A stretch of DNA of 64,000 nucleotides from Alistipes sp. (GCA_017437045.1 JAFSBY010000041.1:80331-144330); one strand, 5' to 3'. Shown: positions 44,394-52,694, counted from the stretch's first letter. The notes: a model not told the origin generated them from the sequence alone. Numbers and translations are program-made.

Positions 44394-46418
44394 ATGAAGA
44401 AGACGATTTTATATGGATTGCTGCTGTTGGCGGTGCTCGGTATGGGCAGTTGCGCTAAGCAGGAGATAGTTGATCCGCAGACCGACCCTGTGGTCGATGA
44501 ACCGGCCTATGAGGAGGGAATGCTGCTGGTGAAGTTTACGCCCGAAGTGACCGCCATGCTCGAGGAGGCCGGCGTGACGCGTGCAGCCGTGAGCCGTTCC
44601 GGCTCGCTGGCCCTCGACGAGGTGCTGGCGCTGGTAGGTGGCTATGAGTTGGAGCGTGTCTTCCCGGTGAATAAACGCACCGAGGCCTTGACGCGCGAGC
44701 AGGGACTGCACCAGTGGTTTGTGGTGCGTTTCGGTGAGCAGTTTACGGCCAAAGAGGTGGCTGATCGCCTGTCGGCACTCGGTGAGGTGCAACGCATCAA
44801 CTTCAACCATACGATCAAGCGTGCCTACACGGGGAAGGCAATGCCGCTCAAGCGAGAGGCTCTGGAGGCGTTGATTGCCTCGCGTGGCGTGTCGAACAAC
44901 GATCCGTTGCTGCCCGTGCAGTGGAACCTGATCAACCGTGGCGACCTCTTCCTGCAGGATGGCGTTGTCAAGGGGGTGAAAGATGCCGACGTGCAGTGTG
45001 AGCAGGCCTGGGAGATGAGCCGTGGAGATGAGCAGATCATCGTGGCGGTGCTCGATGAGGGTGTCTGTGTCGATCATCCCGATCTGCGTGCCAATATGTG
45101 GGTCAATACGGATGAGATTGCCGGCTCGAAGGTCGATAACGATGGAAATGGCTATGTGGGTGATATCCACGGATACAATTTTATCAAGGATATGCCGAGC
45201 ATCACGACCAACGACATCAACGATACGGGTCACGGCTCGCACGTGGCCGGTGTGATCGCTGCCGTGAACAACAACGGCGAGGGTATCAGCTCGATTGCTG
45301 GCGGATCGGATACGAAGCCGGGTGTGAAGATCATGTCGTGCCAGCTCTTCTCGGGTGCCATGTCGGGCACCTCGTTGCAGGTGGTGCGTGCTGTGAAATA
45401 TGCTGCCGATAACGGTGCTGTGGTGCTGCAGTGCAGCTGGGGCTTTACGTCGGGTGCGGCCAATAGCTACGATTGGGGTGCCGCAGGCCCGGCTACGCAA
45501 GAGCAGTTTGAGGCCTATGCCCCGCTCGAGAAGGCTGCTTTGGATTACTTCGTGCACTATGCCGGTTCGCCCAATGGCCCGATCGAGGGCGGTATTGCCG
45601 TCTTTGCCGGTGGTAACGAGTCTGCTCCGATGGCCGGTTATCCGGGTGCTGATGAGAAGTATATCTCGGTAGCAGGTACGGCCGCCGATTTTACGGCTGC
45701 TGTCTATACGAACTATGGCCCGGGTACCGATATTTCGGCTCCGGGTGGTGATCAGGACTACTACTACGAGTATGTCGATGCTACGCATAACTATGGTGAG
45801 CTGGGCTGCATCCTCTCTACATTGCCCTATCATGTCAGCGAGACGGGTTATGGCTACATGGAGGGAACGTCGATGGCCTGCCCGCATGTTTCGGGTGTGG
45901 TGGCATTGGCACTTTCGTACCTCTCCGAGCAGCGCTTGCATATCAAGGCCGAGCAACTGCGCGAGTTGGTCGGTCAGACGGCCACGCCGATTGACCAATA
46001 CCAGACGGGTATCAAGAAGTATTGCCGCTATGTGGCCGATCTGGGTCCGATTCGTCCCATGCAGATGAATCTGAGCGATTATAGCGGTGGTATGGGTGCC
46101 GGTCAGATCAATGCTACACAACTCTTGGCAGCCCTGGATGGGGTGAGCGTGGAGGTGCGTTTCCCGAACCTCTATCTGAAAGAGGGTGGTGCCGAGGTGC
46201 TCGATCCGGCCCGTTATTTCAAGCAGGGTGACGGCCTGTCGTACATGGTTTCGATTGTCGATCCGACGATTGCCGGTTGCGATATGTTCCAGGGTCGTTG
46301 CTACTTCAAGGGATACAAGACGGGCACGACGGCTGCAACGGTGACGGCCTCGAACGGCGAGCAACAGTCGTTCTCGATCACGGTGCGTAAGGGTGCCGGC
46401 GGTAACGGCTGGTTGTAA
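44394..46418 (+). CDS. Subtilisin-like (S8) serine protease lipoprotein
   Basis: A 674-residue lipoprotein (Cys20, GMGSCAKQE). Residues 30-150 form an inhibitor-like propeptide (EEGMLLVKFTPEVTAML). The catalytic triad is Asp221 (VAVLDEGVCVDHPDL), His280 (DTGHGSHVAGVIAA) and Ser493 (GTSMACPHVSG), with the oxyanion Asn in FAGGNESAP. The residue after Asp221 is Glu where most subtilases have Ser/Thr. A C-terminal beta domain follows. The position of the only enzyme in the operon makes it the probable depolymerase that feeds SusC/D with peptides. Confidence 0.9.
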   Translation: MKKTILYGLLLLAVLGMGSCAKQEIVDPQTDPVVDEPAYEEGMLLVKFTPEVTAMLEEAGVTRAAVSRSGSLALDEVLALVGGYELERVFPVNKRTEALTREQGLHQWFVVRFGEQFTAKEVADRLSALGEVQRINFNHTIKRAYTGKAMPLKREALEALIASRGVSNNDPLLPVQWNLINRGDLFLQDGVVKGVKDADVQCEQAWEMSRGDEQIIVAVLDEGVCVDHPDLRANMWVNTDEIAGSKVDNDGNGYVGDIHGYNFIKDMPSITTNDINDTGHGSHVAGVIAAVNNNGEGISSIAGGSDTKPGVKIMSCQLFSGAMSGTSLQVVRAVKYAADNGAVVLQCSWGFTSGAANSYDWGAAGPATQEQFEAYAPLEKAALDYFVHYAGSPNGPIEGGIAVFAGGNESAPMAGYPGADEKYISVAGTAADFTAAVYTNYGPGTDISAPGGDQDYYYEYVDATHNYGELGCILSTLPYHVSETGYGYMEGTSMACPHVSGVVALALSYLSEQRLHIKAEQLRELVGQTATPIDQYQTGIKKYCRYVADLGPIRPMQMNLSDYSGGMGAGQINATQLLAALDGVSVEVRFPNLYLKEGGAEVLDPARYFKQGDGLSYMVSIVDPTIAGCDMFQGRCYFKGYKTGTTAATVTASNGEQQSFSITVRKGAGGNGWL

Positions 46419-46439
46419 CCAAAACGGAGGCTGGAGCGG

Positions 46440-47219
46440 ATGTTGCTGCGTGCAGGGTGGTTTGTGGTGTTGGTCGGGTCGATCTCGACGCTGGTCGGAC
46501 AGATCCGTACGATCCCGCAACAGCTGCGCGACAGTGTAGCCCATCCGGCCCTTGTCGAGCAAGCTCCGCTCGTGTTGGAGCATCCGGTCATTGATCTGGG
46601 GACGATCGACGAGGATCAAGGCCCCTGGCGCGGGACGGTTGTAGCGCGCAATGTGGGGCGAGAACCCCTCTTGATTGAGCGCACGACGACCACTTGCGGT
46701 TGTCTGCAAGCCACCTGGGAGCACCGACCGCTTCTGCCCGGCGAACAGATCACCTTGCAGGTGGCCTACCGCCCGCTGGGACATCCGGGAACGGTCCATC
46801 AACGGCTCTTTCTCTATACGAACTGCTCGAAACGGTTGCCTACGGCTGTGCTGACCCTGCGCGGGGTGGTGCGTCCTTCGCAGCAGAGCGGATTGAGATA
46901 CCCCTACGTGCATGGGGCTTTGCAGCTGCGTCGTGAGCGTGTGAACTTTGATCGGCGCGAGGGGATACAACAGACGCGCATTGCTGTCCGCAACGGGGGG
47001 CGGCGCAGCGTGACGATCCAGACCGATACGTTGCTCTCTTCGTCGGGCGTGCGTCTTTGGAGTGAGCCCCGCAGCCTGGCAGCCGGCCAGGAGGGTGATT
47101 TGGTCGTTGAGTATGAGGCCGAACGATGTGGTGATGCCGCACCGCGGCTCTATTGGCAGGGGATACCTCTCCCTCCGCGTGAGCGAAAAATAGAGGTGAC
47201 GATAGCAGAAACAAAGTGA
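46440..47219 (+). CDS. DUF1573 domain protein, exported
   Basis: A 259-residue protein with a hydrophobic N-terminal signal (LLRAGWFVVLVGSISTLVG) and no lipobox. Residues about 45-150 match DUF1573 (LEHPVIDLGTIDEDQGPWRG, LLIERTTTTCGCLQATWE, VAYRPLGHPG), an Ig-like beta fold, and a second similar domain follows at 165-255. Function of the family is unknown. Its place 21 bases after the protease gene suggests a periplasmic or surface accessory role. Confidence 0.8.
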   Translation: MLLRAGWFVVLVGSISTLVGQIRTIPQQLRDSVAHPALVEQAPLVLEHPVIDLGTIDEDQGPWRGTVVARNVGREPLLIERTTTTCGCLQATWEHRPLLPGEQITLQVAYRPLGHPGTVHQRLFLYTNCSKRLPTAVLTLRGVVRPSQQSGLRYPYVHGALQLRRERVNFDRREGIQQTRIAVRNGGRRSVTIQTDTLLSSSGVRLWSEPRSLAAGQEGDLVVEYEAERCGDAAPRLYWQGIPLPPRERKIEVTIAETK

Positions 47220-47245
47220 TAAAAAATACGAAAAAAACAGATACG

Positions 47246-47698
47246 ATGAAGAAGTGGTTCTATTTAACCTGTATGACGATGCTTGTGGCGGTTTGTGGTG
47301 GCTGCTCGAGCGATGATGAGTATGTTGAGCCGCAGCTGGATGTGACGCCCCACAATATCAGTGGTGAGTGGCAGTTGGCCTCTTGGCATCAGGGCCTGAA
47401 GCCGGCTGAGGGTACCTATGTCTATCTCAGCTTCGAGCGCAAGGATTCGCGTTTTACGATCTATCAGAACATTGATAGCTTCCAGGCGCATATCGCTACG
47501 GGACAATTTGCCATTGAGCTGGATCCCGAGTTAGGTGCTGTGATTCGTGGTCAGTATGACTACGATGGTGGCGATTGGGCACATCGCTATCTGGTCAAGA
47601 GCTTGACGGCCAAGGAGATGGTCTGGGTGGCCAAGGATGATGCCACGGATGTCTCGGTCTATGTTCGCACGGAGATTCCGGCGTCGGTGCGTCCGTAG
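47246..47698 (+). CDS. Small lipocalin-like lipoprotein
   Basis: A 150-residue lipoprotein (Cys20, CGGCSSDDEY, acidic surface signal). NISGEWQLASWHQGLKP followed by alternating strands (YVYLSFERKDSRFTIYQ, AVIRGQYDYDGGDWAHRYLV) resembles Bacteroidetes lipocalin-like/DUF5004-type domains. The exact family is uncertain. The ATG at 47246 is taken because it opens the signal peptide. Last gene of the operon; a terminator follows 17 bases later. Confidence 0.65.
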   Translation: MKKWFYLTCMTMLVAVCGGCSSDDEYVEPQLDVTPHNISGEWQLASWHQGLKPAEGTYVYLSFERKDSRFTIYQNIDSFQAHIATGQFAIELDPELGAVIRGQYDYDGGDWAHRYLVKSLTAKEMVWVAKDDATDVSVYVRTEIPASVRP

Positions 47699-47715
47699 CG
47701 TGGGCCTAACAAGAA

Positions 47716-47754
47716 AACAGCGGGTGCTCAACCAATGGTTGGACACCCGCTGTT
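47716..47754. terminator. Bidirectional terminator between the operon and tdk
   Basis: AACAGCGGGTG pairs with CACCCGCTGTT, with inner CAACC/GGTTG, between convergent genes. Confidence 0.85.
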
Positions 47755-47781
47755 GGCTTTGTGATCGAGCCTGGGAGCCGA

Positions 47782-48354
47782 TTATTTGCGTTCCTGCATC
47801 AGTTCGTTGAAGCAGTGGCGGCAAATGGGCTCGTAGCTATCCTGCGCACCGAGCAAGACCTGCTTCTGATCGGCTGTCAGACGGTGCGAGTGGTGGGCCA
47901 GGTTGCCACAACGTACGCAGATGGCGTGTACCTTCGAGACGTGTTCGGCCGTGGCCATCAGCGTCGGCATCGGGCCGAAGGGCTTGCCCATGTAGTCCAT
48001 ATCCAGACCGGCTACGATGACACGCACCCCACTATTGGCCAACTGGCGGCAGACATCGACCAAACTATCATCGAAGAACTGCGCCTCGTCGATACCGACC
48101 ACATCGACATCGGAGGTCATCAGCAGGATGTTCTGCGGCGACTCGACCGGTGTGGAACGGATGGCATTCGAGTCGTGCGAGACGACCTCCTCCTCCGAAT
48201 AACGGACGTCAATTTTGGGTTTGAAAATCTCCACCTTCAGGTGGGCAAATTGGGCGCGTTTGAGGCGGCGGATCAGCTCCTCGGTCTTTCCCGAGAACAT
48301 CGAGCCGCAGACCACCTCGATCCAGCCCTTCTTATTCGCATTCTCTAAAAACAT
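47782..48354 (-). CDS. tdk: Thymidine kinase
   Basis: Phosphorylates thymidine with ATP in pyrimidine salvage. The 190-residue protein has the P-loop [11 protein letters not shown] at about 17-27, the DEAQFFDD motif, and the structural zinc cysteines CVRCG and CRHC near the C-terminus; all typical of type II thymidine kinases. Separated from murA by 40 bases on the same strand. Confidence 0.95.
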   Translation of the reverse strand: MFLENANKKGWIEVVCGSMFSGKTEELIRRLKRAQFAHLKVEIFKPKIDVRYSEEEVVSHDSNAIRSTPVESPQNILLMTSDVDVVGIDEAQFFDDSLVDVCRQLANSGVRVIVAGLDMDYMGKPFGPMPTLMATAEHVSKVHAICVRCGNLAHHSHRLTADQKQVLLGAQDSYEPICRHCFNELMQERK

Positions 48355-48394
48355 GGTTTTTGCTCTATCAATTTTTGGATTCTAATCACGTGTA

Positions 48395-49705
48395 TTACTC
48401 GTCTAAACGGGTGATGCGGGCACCGAGGGCATTCAGGCGGCCGTCGATGTCGCGGTAACCGCGGTCGATCTGGTCGATGTTCTGGATCGTCGAGACCCCC
48501 TCGGCCGACAGGGCCGCAATGAGCAGGGCTACGCCGGCACGAATATCGGGCGACGACATCTTCGTGGCACGCAGGCGACGCTGGTGGTCGTGGCCGATGA
48601 CCGTTGCACGGTGCGGATCGCAGAGGATGATCTGTGCCCCCATGTCGATCAGCTTATCGACAAAGAAGAGGCGGCTCTCGAACATCTTCTGGTGGATCAA
48701 GACGGCACCTTTAGCTTGTGTGGCGACGACCAGGAATACCGACAGCAGGTCGGGGGTCAAACCCGGCCACGGGGCATCGGCCACGGTGAGGATCGAGCCG
48801 TCGAGGAAGGTGTCGATGCGGTAGTGATCCTGCTGCGGAATGTAAATGTCGTCACCGCGCTGCTCGAATTGAATACCCAGGCGGGCAAATTGAGCCGGGA
48901 TGATGCCCAGATTCTCGAACGAAACATCCTTGATCGTCAGTTCGGACTGCGTCATGGCGGCCATGCCGATAAACGAGCCCACCTCGATCATGTCGGGCAG
49001 CATCGTATGTTCGGTGCCACCCAACGACTCAACGCCGTCGATGGTCAGCAGGTTTGACCCGATACCCGAGATTTTGGCTCCCATGCGGTTGAGCATCTTG
49101 CACAACTGCTGCAGGTAGGGTTCGCAGGCGGCATTATAGATCGTCGTGCGTCCTTTGGCCAAGACGGCAGCCATCACGATGTTGGCTGTACCGGTCACCG
49201 ATGCCTCGTCTAATAACATATAGGTACCGCGCAACTCGTCAGCCTCAATGGCATAGACCTCTTCGCCGAGGTCGAAGTTGAATTTGGCCCCCAATTTCTG
49301 GAATCCCAGGAAGTGGGTATCCAGGCGGCGACGGCCGATCTTGTCACCTCAGGGCTTGGGGATGTAGGCCACACCAAAGCGAGCCAACATGGGCCCCATG
49401 AGCATCACCGAGCCACGCAGTTTGGTGCCCCGACGACGGTAGTCCTCGCTACGCAGATAGTCGAAGTTGATCTCGCGCGCACAGAAGGCGTAGCTTTCGG
49501 GGCCGAGCTTCTCGACCTCGACACCCATGCGGCGCAACAATTCGATCAGATTGGCGATGTCAAGAATCTGCGGTACGTTGTGTACCGTCACGCGCTCCGA
49601 GGTGAGCAACGTGGCACAGAGGATCTGCAAGGCTTCGTTTTTAGCACCTTGCGGGGTGATCGAACCGTGGAGGCGATGTCCGCCTTCGACTTGGAAGATA
49701 GCCAT
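48395..49705 (-). pseudogene. murA: UDP-N-acetylglucosamine 1-carboxyvinyltransferase, interrupted by in-frame TGA
   Basis: First committed step of peptidoglycan synthesis. Residues 1-118 (MAIFQVEGGHRLHGSITPQG ... ARFGVAYIPKP) end at a TGA at 49349-49351, and the same frame then continues with GDKIGRRRLDTHFLGFQKLG and the rest of a normal MurA to 48395. Apart from that codon the gene would encode 436 residues. The family has PGG before the active-site residue, so the TGA stands in place of a Gly codon (GGA to TGA is one change). The active-site position normally held by Cys is Asp, a fosfomycin-resistant form. A true nonsense mutation, a sequence error, or a read-through remain possible. Confidence 0.85.
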
Positions 49706-49786
49706 AACGCGTAGTTTTTGGGGTTATCGGGAGCATACACCAGCCGCAGAACAACCCAAAAAGGCCTCTTGAGGTGGCTCCCAGGA

Positions 49787-49794
49787 CAAAGATA
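49787..49794 (-). promoter_or_regulatory. -7 box of murA
   Basis: TATCTTTG on the minus strand, 81 bases before the murA start. Confidence 0.55.
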
Positions 49795-49847
49795 GCAAGA
49801 TTTCCACGCTTTTTAGCCGTTAAATGAAAATAATTTTACGAAAAATT

Positions 49848-49877
49848 TTTGTGAATAAGTTTTTTGTTGTACTTTTG
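49848..49877 (+). promoter_or_regulatory. rpmH promoter
   Basis: TTTG at 49848-49851 and TACTTTTG at 49870-49877, followed by CATTCCG, the same initial sequence as at the tRNA-tuf promoter (59496). Confidence 0.7.
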
Positions 49878-49917
49878 CATTCCGTAAAAAAGTCTAAAAC
49901 AATAAAACGATACAGCT

Positions 49918-50082
49918 ATGGCAATGAAGAGAACTTATCAGCCCTCGCGTCGCAAGCGTGTAAACAAGCATGGTTTCCGTGCTCGTATGGCTACGGCTAA
50001 CGGCCGCAAGGTATTGGCTGCGCGTCGCGCAAAGGGTCGCAAGAAGTTGACGGTTTCGGACGAATCGACGTTCAAGTACTAA
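49918..50082 (+). CDS. rpmH: 50S ribosomal protein L34
   Basis: A 54-residue very basic protein: [20 protein letters not shown], then [20 protein letters not shown], a complete L34 signature. A start two codons later (MKRTYQPS) is equally possible. A hairpin terminator follows. dnaA and rnpA are not next to it. Confidence 0.95.
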   Translation: MAMKRTYQPSRRKRVNKHGFRARMATANGRKVLAARRAKGRKKLTVSDESTFKY

Positions 50083-50110
50083 TCGACTTCGCATTTGCGA
50101 GAAGAAATAG

Positions 50111-50137
50111 GACCGGTAAGACCGGTCTTTTTCTTTT
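50111..50137 (+). terminator. Terminator of rpmH
   Basis: GACCGGT, loop AAG, ACCGGTC, then TTTTTCTTTTT. Confidence 0.85.
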
Positions 50138-50152
50138 TGCAACCATTTAGCA

Positions 50153-50210
50153 CGGCTCTTTTCGTATCTTGCTTGCTCGCAAAATCCTCACATACGAGAG
50201 TATGCTGCGG
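50153..50210. repeat. Intergenic hairpin repeat, copy A
   Basis: 58 bases, about 85-90 percent identical to the copy at 50281. It contains a short hairpin CATAC-gaga-GTATG at 50191-50204, nested within GCAAAA (50179-50184) and TTTTGC (50211-50216). The whole 50083-50505 gap holds these repeats and no convincing gene. Confidence 0.8.
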
Positions 50211-50280
50211 TTTTGCTCGCGGCGACAATCTCCAAAAATAGCTCGTGCTAAATAGCTGCAAAGCGCAAGATCGTCCAGCT

Positions 50281-50338
50281 CGGCTCTTTTCGTATCTTGC
50301 TTGCGTGCAAAATTGGCACATACGAGAGTATGCTGCGG
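50281..50338. repeat. Intergenic hairpin repeat, copy B
   Basis: Second copy in the same orientation, 128 bases after copy A; its hairpin CATAC-gaga-GTATG lies at 50319-50332. Confidence 0.8.
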
Positions 50339-50351
50339 GAGGGATGTGTCT

Positions 50352-50416
50352 AAAACGGTGATTTCTGCGTTACGCTTGCCCTCGAAATACTCATTTACAT
50401 GCGTAAACTCCGTTTT
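50352..50416. repeat. Third hairpin element of the same design
   Basis: TTTAC-atgc-GTAAA at 50394-50407 (again 5-base stem, 4-base loop) between outer arms AAAACGG (50352-50358) and CCGTTTT (50410-50416). The sequence differs from copies A and B. Confidence 0.6.
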
Positions 50417-50505
50417 CTCGGGCTGCGCAAGCCTTGAAATCCCACCTTTTATACACATCCTTATAGGAGGTTGTTTATTGTCTATTATGGATAACCAAAA
50501 AACGT

Positions 50506-51000
50506 ATGATCACCATTTGTCCTGCTACATTGGCTGATGTGGACCTCATCCGCCGACTGGCCGAGGTGGCCTTTCCTGCTACCTATCGCCCTATTTTGAG
50601 CGAAGCGCAGATCGCGTATATGATGCAGTGGATGTATGCTCCCGAACGTCTCGTGGAGCAAATACATGCCGGACACCACTATCTGCTGGCTGCGTGGAAC
50701 GGGGAGCCGTGCGGTTATTGCTCGATCGAGCGCGAAGGCGCAGGGCGATACCACCTGCATAAGATCTACCTCCTGCCCGAGGCACAAGGCAAGGGGATCG
50801 GAAAGGCGTTGTGGCAAGCGGCCTTGATCTATGCGCGCTCCTTTGGCGAGCCGCGGGCTACGCTTGAATTGCGGGTCAATCGAGCCAATCCGGCCCTGGG
50901 GTTCTATCGCCACATGGGGATGCAGATCCTGCGGAGTGAGGACCTGCCGATCGGGGAGGGTTTCTCGATGAACGATTACATCATGGGGATGGAGTTATAG
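50506..51000 (+). CDS. GNAT family N-acetyltransferase
   Basis: A 164-residue protein with the GNAT fold: MITICPATLADVDLIRRLAE at the N-terminus, the acetyl-CoA loop LLPEAQGKGIGKALWQ (QxxGxG), LRVNRANPALGFYRHMGM and the C-terminal MNDYIMGMEL. The substrate (small molecule or protein N-terminus) cannot be told. Its 3' end faces the AraC-type gene. Confidence 0.85.
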   Translation: MITICPATLADVDLIRRLAEVAFPATYRPILSEAQIAYMMQWMYAPERLVEQIHAGHHYLLAAWNGEPCGYCSIEREGAGRYHLHKIYLLPEAQGKGIGKALWQAALIYARSFGEPRATLELRVNRANPALGFYRHMGMQILRSEDLPIGEGFSMNDYIMGMEL

Positions 51001-51034
51001 CCTCGCGGGTCGCATCTGCCGGATGCGGCCCTCT

Positions 51035-51889
51035 TTATGCCTGCTCCTCCGTTGTTTTGTGGCCGGCGCGGAGCTGCGTCGGGGTACATCCGAAGAATTT
51101 GCGACAGAAACTGCTCAAATGGCCGGGGTTGGAGAAGCCGTAACGTGCGGCAATCTCGCCAATCGAGAGGTCGCTCTCGCAAATCACCTTGCGAATCTCG
51201 TGGCTGCGCTGTTCCTGCATCCATGCGTAAGGGGTAATCCCCTGGAAATGTTTGCGGAAGAGCACGTTGAAAACCGAGATCTCGTAGCCGCACAAAGCCG
51301 CCAACTCGTTGAGTGTCTTGGCCTTTGCGCAGTTGTTTTGCACCAGCGTACGGAACGATAGGTCGTTGTTGAGCAGGTTGTAGAAGAGGCGCAGCAACGT
51401 CTTGGGCTTATAATAAAAGCGGAAGATGACGAACAACTGCTGGATGGCGGCATAGTGCAGATGCTTGCAGGCGATGCCATCTTCGAGGTAACGGTGCATC
51501 ACATGAAGGAACTCGCGGAGCGGTTCGTTGAAGGGCGTCGTGGTAAATTCATACCGAAACGACCGCTGACGTTTGTGGAGTTGTGTGAGGGTCGTCAGGT
51601 CGCAAGCGGCCCCTAACGTCGTGAAGTAGGCCCCCAGGAGGGTGACGCTGCTGAGGGGCTGCAACTCATAGTGGTAGCCGGAGTAGCAGAAAAAGAATGA
51701 CCCCTCGCTGATGTGGTAGTCGTGCCGCTCCTCGGAGTTCAGGACGGCCTCGCCGTAGAGCAGGAAGATGATTTGGTGTTGATGTCCCGCTTCTATGGTG
51801 AAGGTCTCGCCGACTTGGCAGTTGCGCAGGAAAAATCCCGCTTCGGGGTGGCTGAGGGCCATGCACGATGGAGGGCACGTGTGATTCAT
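51035..51889 (-). CDS. AraC family transcriptional regulator
   Basis: A 284-residue protein. The N-terminal half is a cupin-like sensing domain (FTIEAGHQHQIIFLLYGEAV, ISEGSFFFCYSGYHYEL). The C-terminal 95 residues hold the two helix-turn-helix motifs (LNELAALCGYEISVFNVLFR; IGEIAARYGFSNPGHLSSFC) with the AraC signature RKFFGCTPTQLR. The target is unknown; neither neighbour is an obvious regulon. The upstream 200 bases are AT-rich. Confidence 0.88.
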   Translation of the reverse strand: MNHTCPPSCMALSHPEAGFFLRNCQVGETFTIEAGHQHQIIFLLYGEAVLNSEERHDYHISEGSFFFCYSGYHYELQPLSSVTLLGAYFTTLGAACDLTTLTQLHKRQRSFRYEFTTTPFNEPLREFLHVMHRYLEDGIACKHLHYAAIQQLFVIFRFYYKPKTLLRLFYNLLNNDLSFRTLVQNNCAKAKTLNELAALCGYEISVFNVLFRKHFQGITPYAWMQEQRSHEIRKVICESDLSIGEIAARYGFSNPGHLSSFCRKFFGCTPTQLRAGHKTTEEQA

Positions 51890-52053
51890 AATGATTATTC
51901 TCTCTTTGTATGGGGCTAATTTTATAAATCAGAGCCGTTGCTCTATGGACAAATTTATAAAATAAATAGAAATAAAGCAACTATCATTGTGAGAAATTAG
52001 CAGAATGAAAGTGTAGCGGTGTGCGGAAATGCCTTGGAATGAGCGAGTTGCTG

Positions 52054-52092
52054 CAAAAAAAGGACGATACATTTTTTTTTGTGTATCGTCCT
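52054..52092 (-). terminator. Terminator of the CAU tRNA gene
   Basis: AGGACGATACA pairs with TGTATCGTCCT; on the minus strand the stem is followed by seven T. It lies 9 bases after the CCA end of the tRNA. Confidence 0.85.
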
Positions 52093-52101
52093 GCTGGTGG
52101 T

Positions 52102-52178
52102 TGGTGGGCCCAGAGGGGCATGATCCCACGACCTTCGGATTATGAGTCCGCTGCTCTGACCAACTGAGCTATGGGCCC
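52102..52178 (-). tRNA. tRNA with CAU anticodon, probably tRNA-Ile2 (lysidine type); elongator Met is the alternative
   Basis: Acceptor stem GGGCCCA/TGGGCCC, D-arm GCTCAGTTGGTCAGAGC, anticodon loop CTCATAA, encoded CCA. The acceptor C4-G69 and C5-G68 pairs match the tRNA-Ile2 determinants for TilS, whereas elongator Met usually differs there. The T-loop reads ATCATGC instead of the canonical TTCRANY, with A54 and T58 in place of T54 and A58, and the T-stem has one T-T mismatch. Own promoter and terminator. Confidence 0.75.
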
Positions 52179-52199
52179 TGCAAAATGAGTTTGCGAGCG

Positions 52200-52207
52200 C
52201 AAAGGTA
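52200..52207 (-). promoter_or_regulatory. -7 box of the CAU tRNA gene
   Basis: TACCTTTG on the minus strand, 22 bases before the mature 5' end. Confidence 0.65.
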
Positions 52208-52292
52208 GCATAAATCCACTGAAAAAAGCAACTTTCAAATTGAAAAAATCGGGAGAAGTGTGATTTTTGTAGCGAAAAAGCGATGCAAAGCG

Positions 52293-52322
52293 TTGCAAAT
52301 TGAAAAATTATGGCTACCTTTG
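52293..52322 (+). promoter_or_regulatory. rpmE promoter
   Basis: TTG at 52293-52295, 19 bases, TACCTTTG at 52315-52322. Confidence 0.75.
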
Positions 52323-52358
52323 CCCCGCAATTAGTACTAATTATTAACAAAAACACAA

Positions 52359-52628
52359 ATGAAAAAAGGTATTCATCCCGAAAATTATCGTTTGGTGGCA
52401 TTCAAGGACATGTCCAATGACCACGTGTTTTTGTGCCGGTCCGCCGTTTCGACCAAAGAGACCATCGAAGTGAACGGCGAAACCTATCCCGTGTATAAGA
52501 TGGAGATCTCGAACACGTCGCACCCGTTCTATACGGGTAAGATGAAGCTCGTGGATACCGCCGGTCGCGTCGATAAGTTTATGAGCCGCTACGCAAAACG
52601 CTACGATAAGAAGAACGCTGCGAAATAA
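52359..52628 (+). CDS. rpmE2: 50S ribosomal protein L31, type B
   Basis: An 89-residue protein beginning MKKGIHPENYRLVAFKDMSN with SHPFYTGKMKLVDTAGRVDKF (in part) and the basic C-terminus. It lacks the CxxC zinc pair of type A L31, so it is the zinc-independent form. Own promoter; terminator 23 bases after the stop. Confidence 0.95.
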   Translation: MKKGIHPENYRLVAFKDMSNDHVFLCRSAVSTKETIEVNGETYPVYKMEISNTSHPFYTGKMKLVDTAGRVDKFMSRYAKRYDKKNAAK

Positions 52629-52650
52629 TCGCGGACTCGTAAGCAAAAAC

Positions 52651-52693
52651 AGGAGGGGAGATCAGCTGCAAGTTGGGAATCCCCTCCTTTTTT
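52651..52693 (+). terminator. Terminator of the L31 gene
   Basis: AGGAGGGGA pairs with TCCCCTCCT, followed by a T run. Confidence 0.85.
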
Positions 52694-52694
52694 A

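Noticed and set aside
44409-46970. An 853-codon open frame antisense to the S8 protease gene.
   Set aside because: Mirror of codon bias in the protease gene, whose triad is intact.
50079-50458. Two minus-strand open frames of about 80-100 codons after rpmH.
   Set aside because: They are translations of the repeated hairpin elements and of the rpmH terminator.
51997-52401. Minus-strand open frame of 134 codons across the CAU tRNA.
   Set aside because: It is the translated tRNA gene and flanks, a common false call in this phylum.
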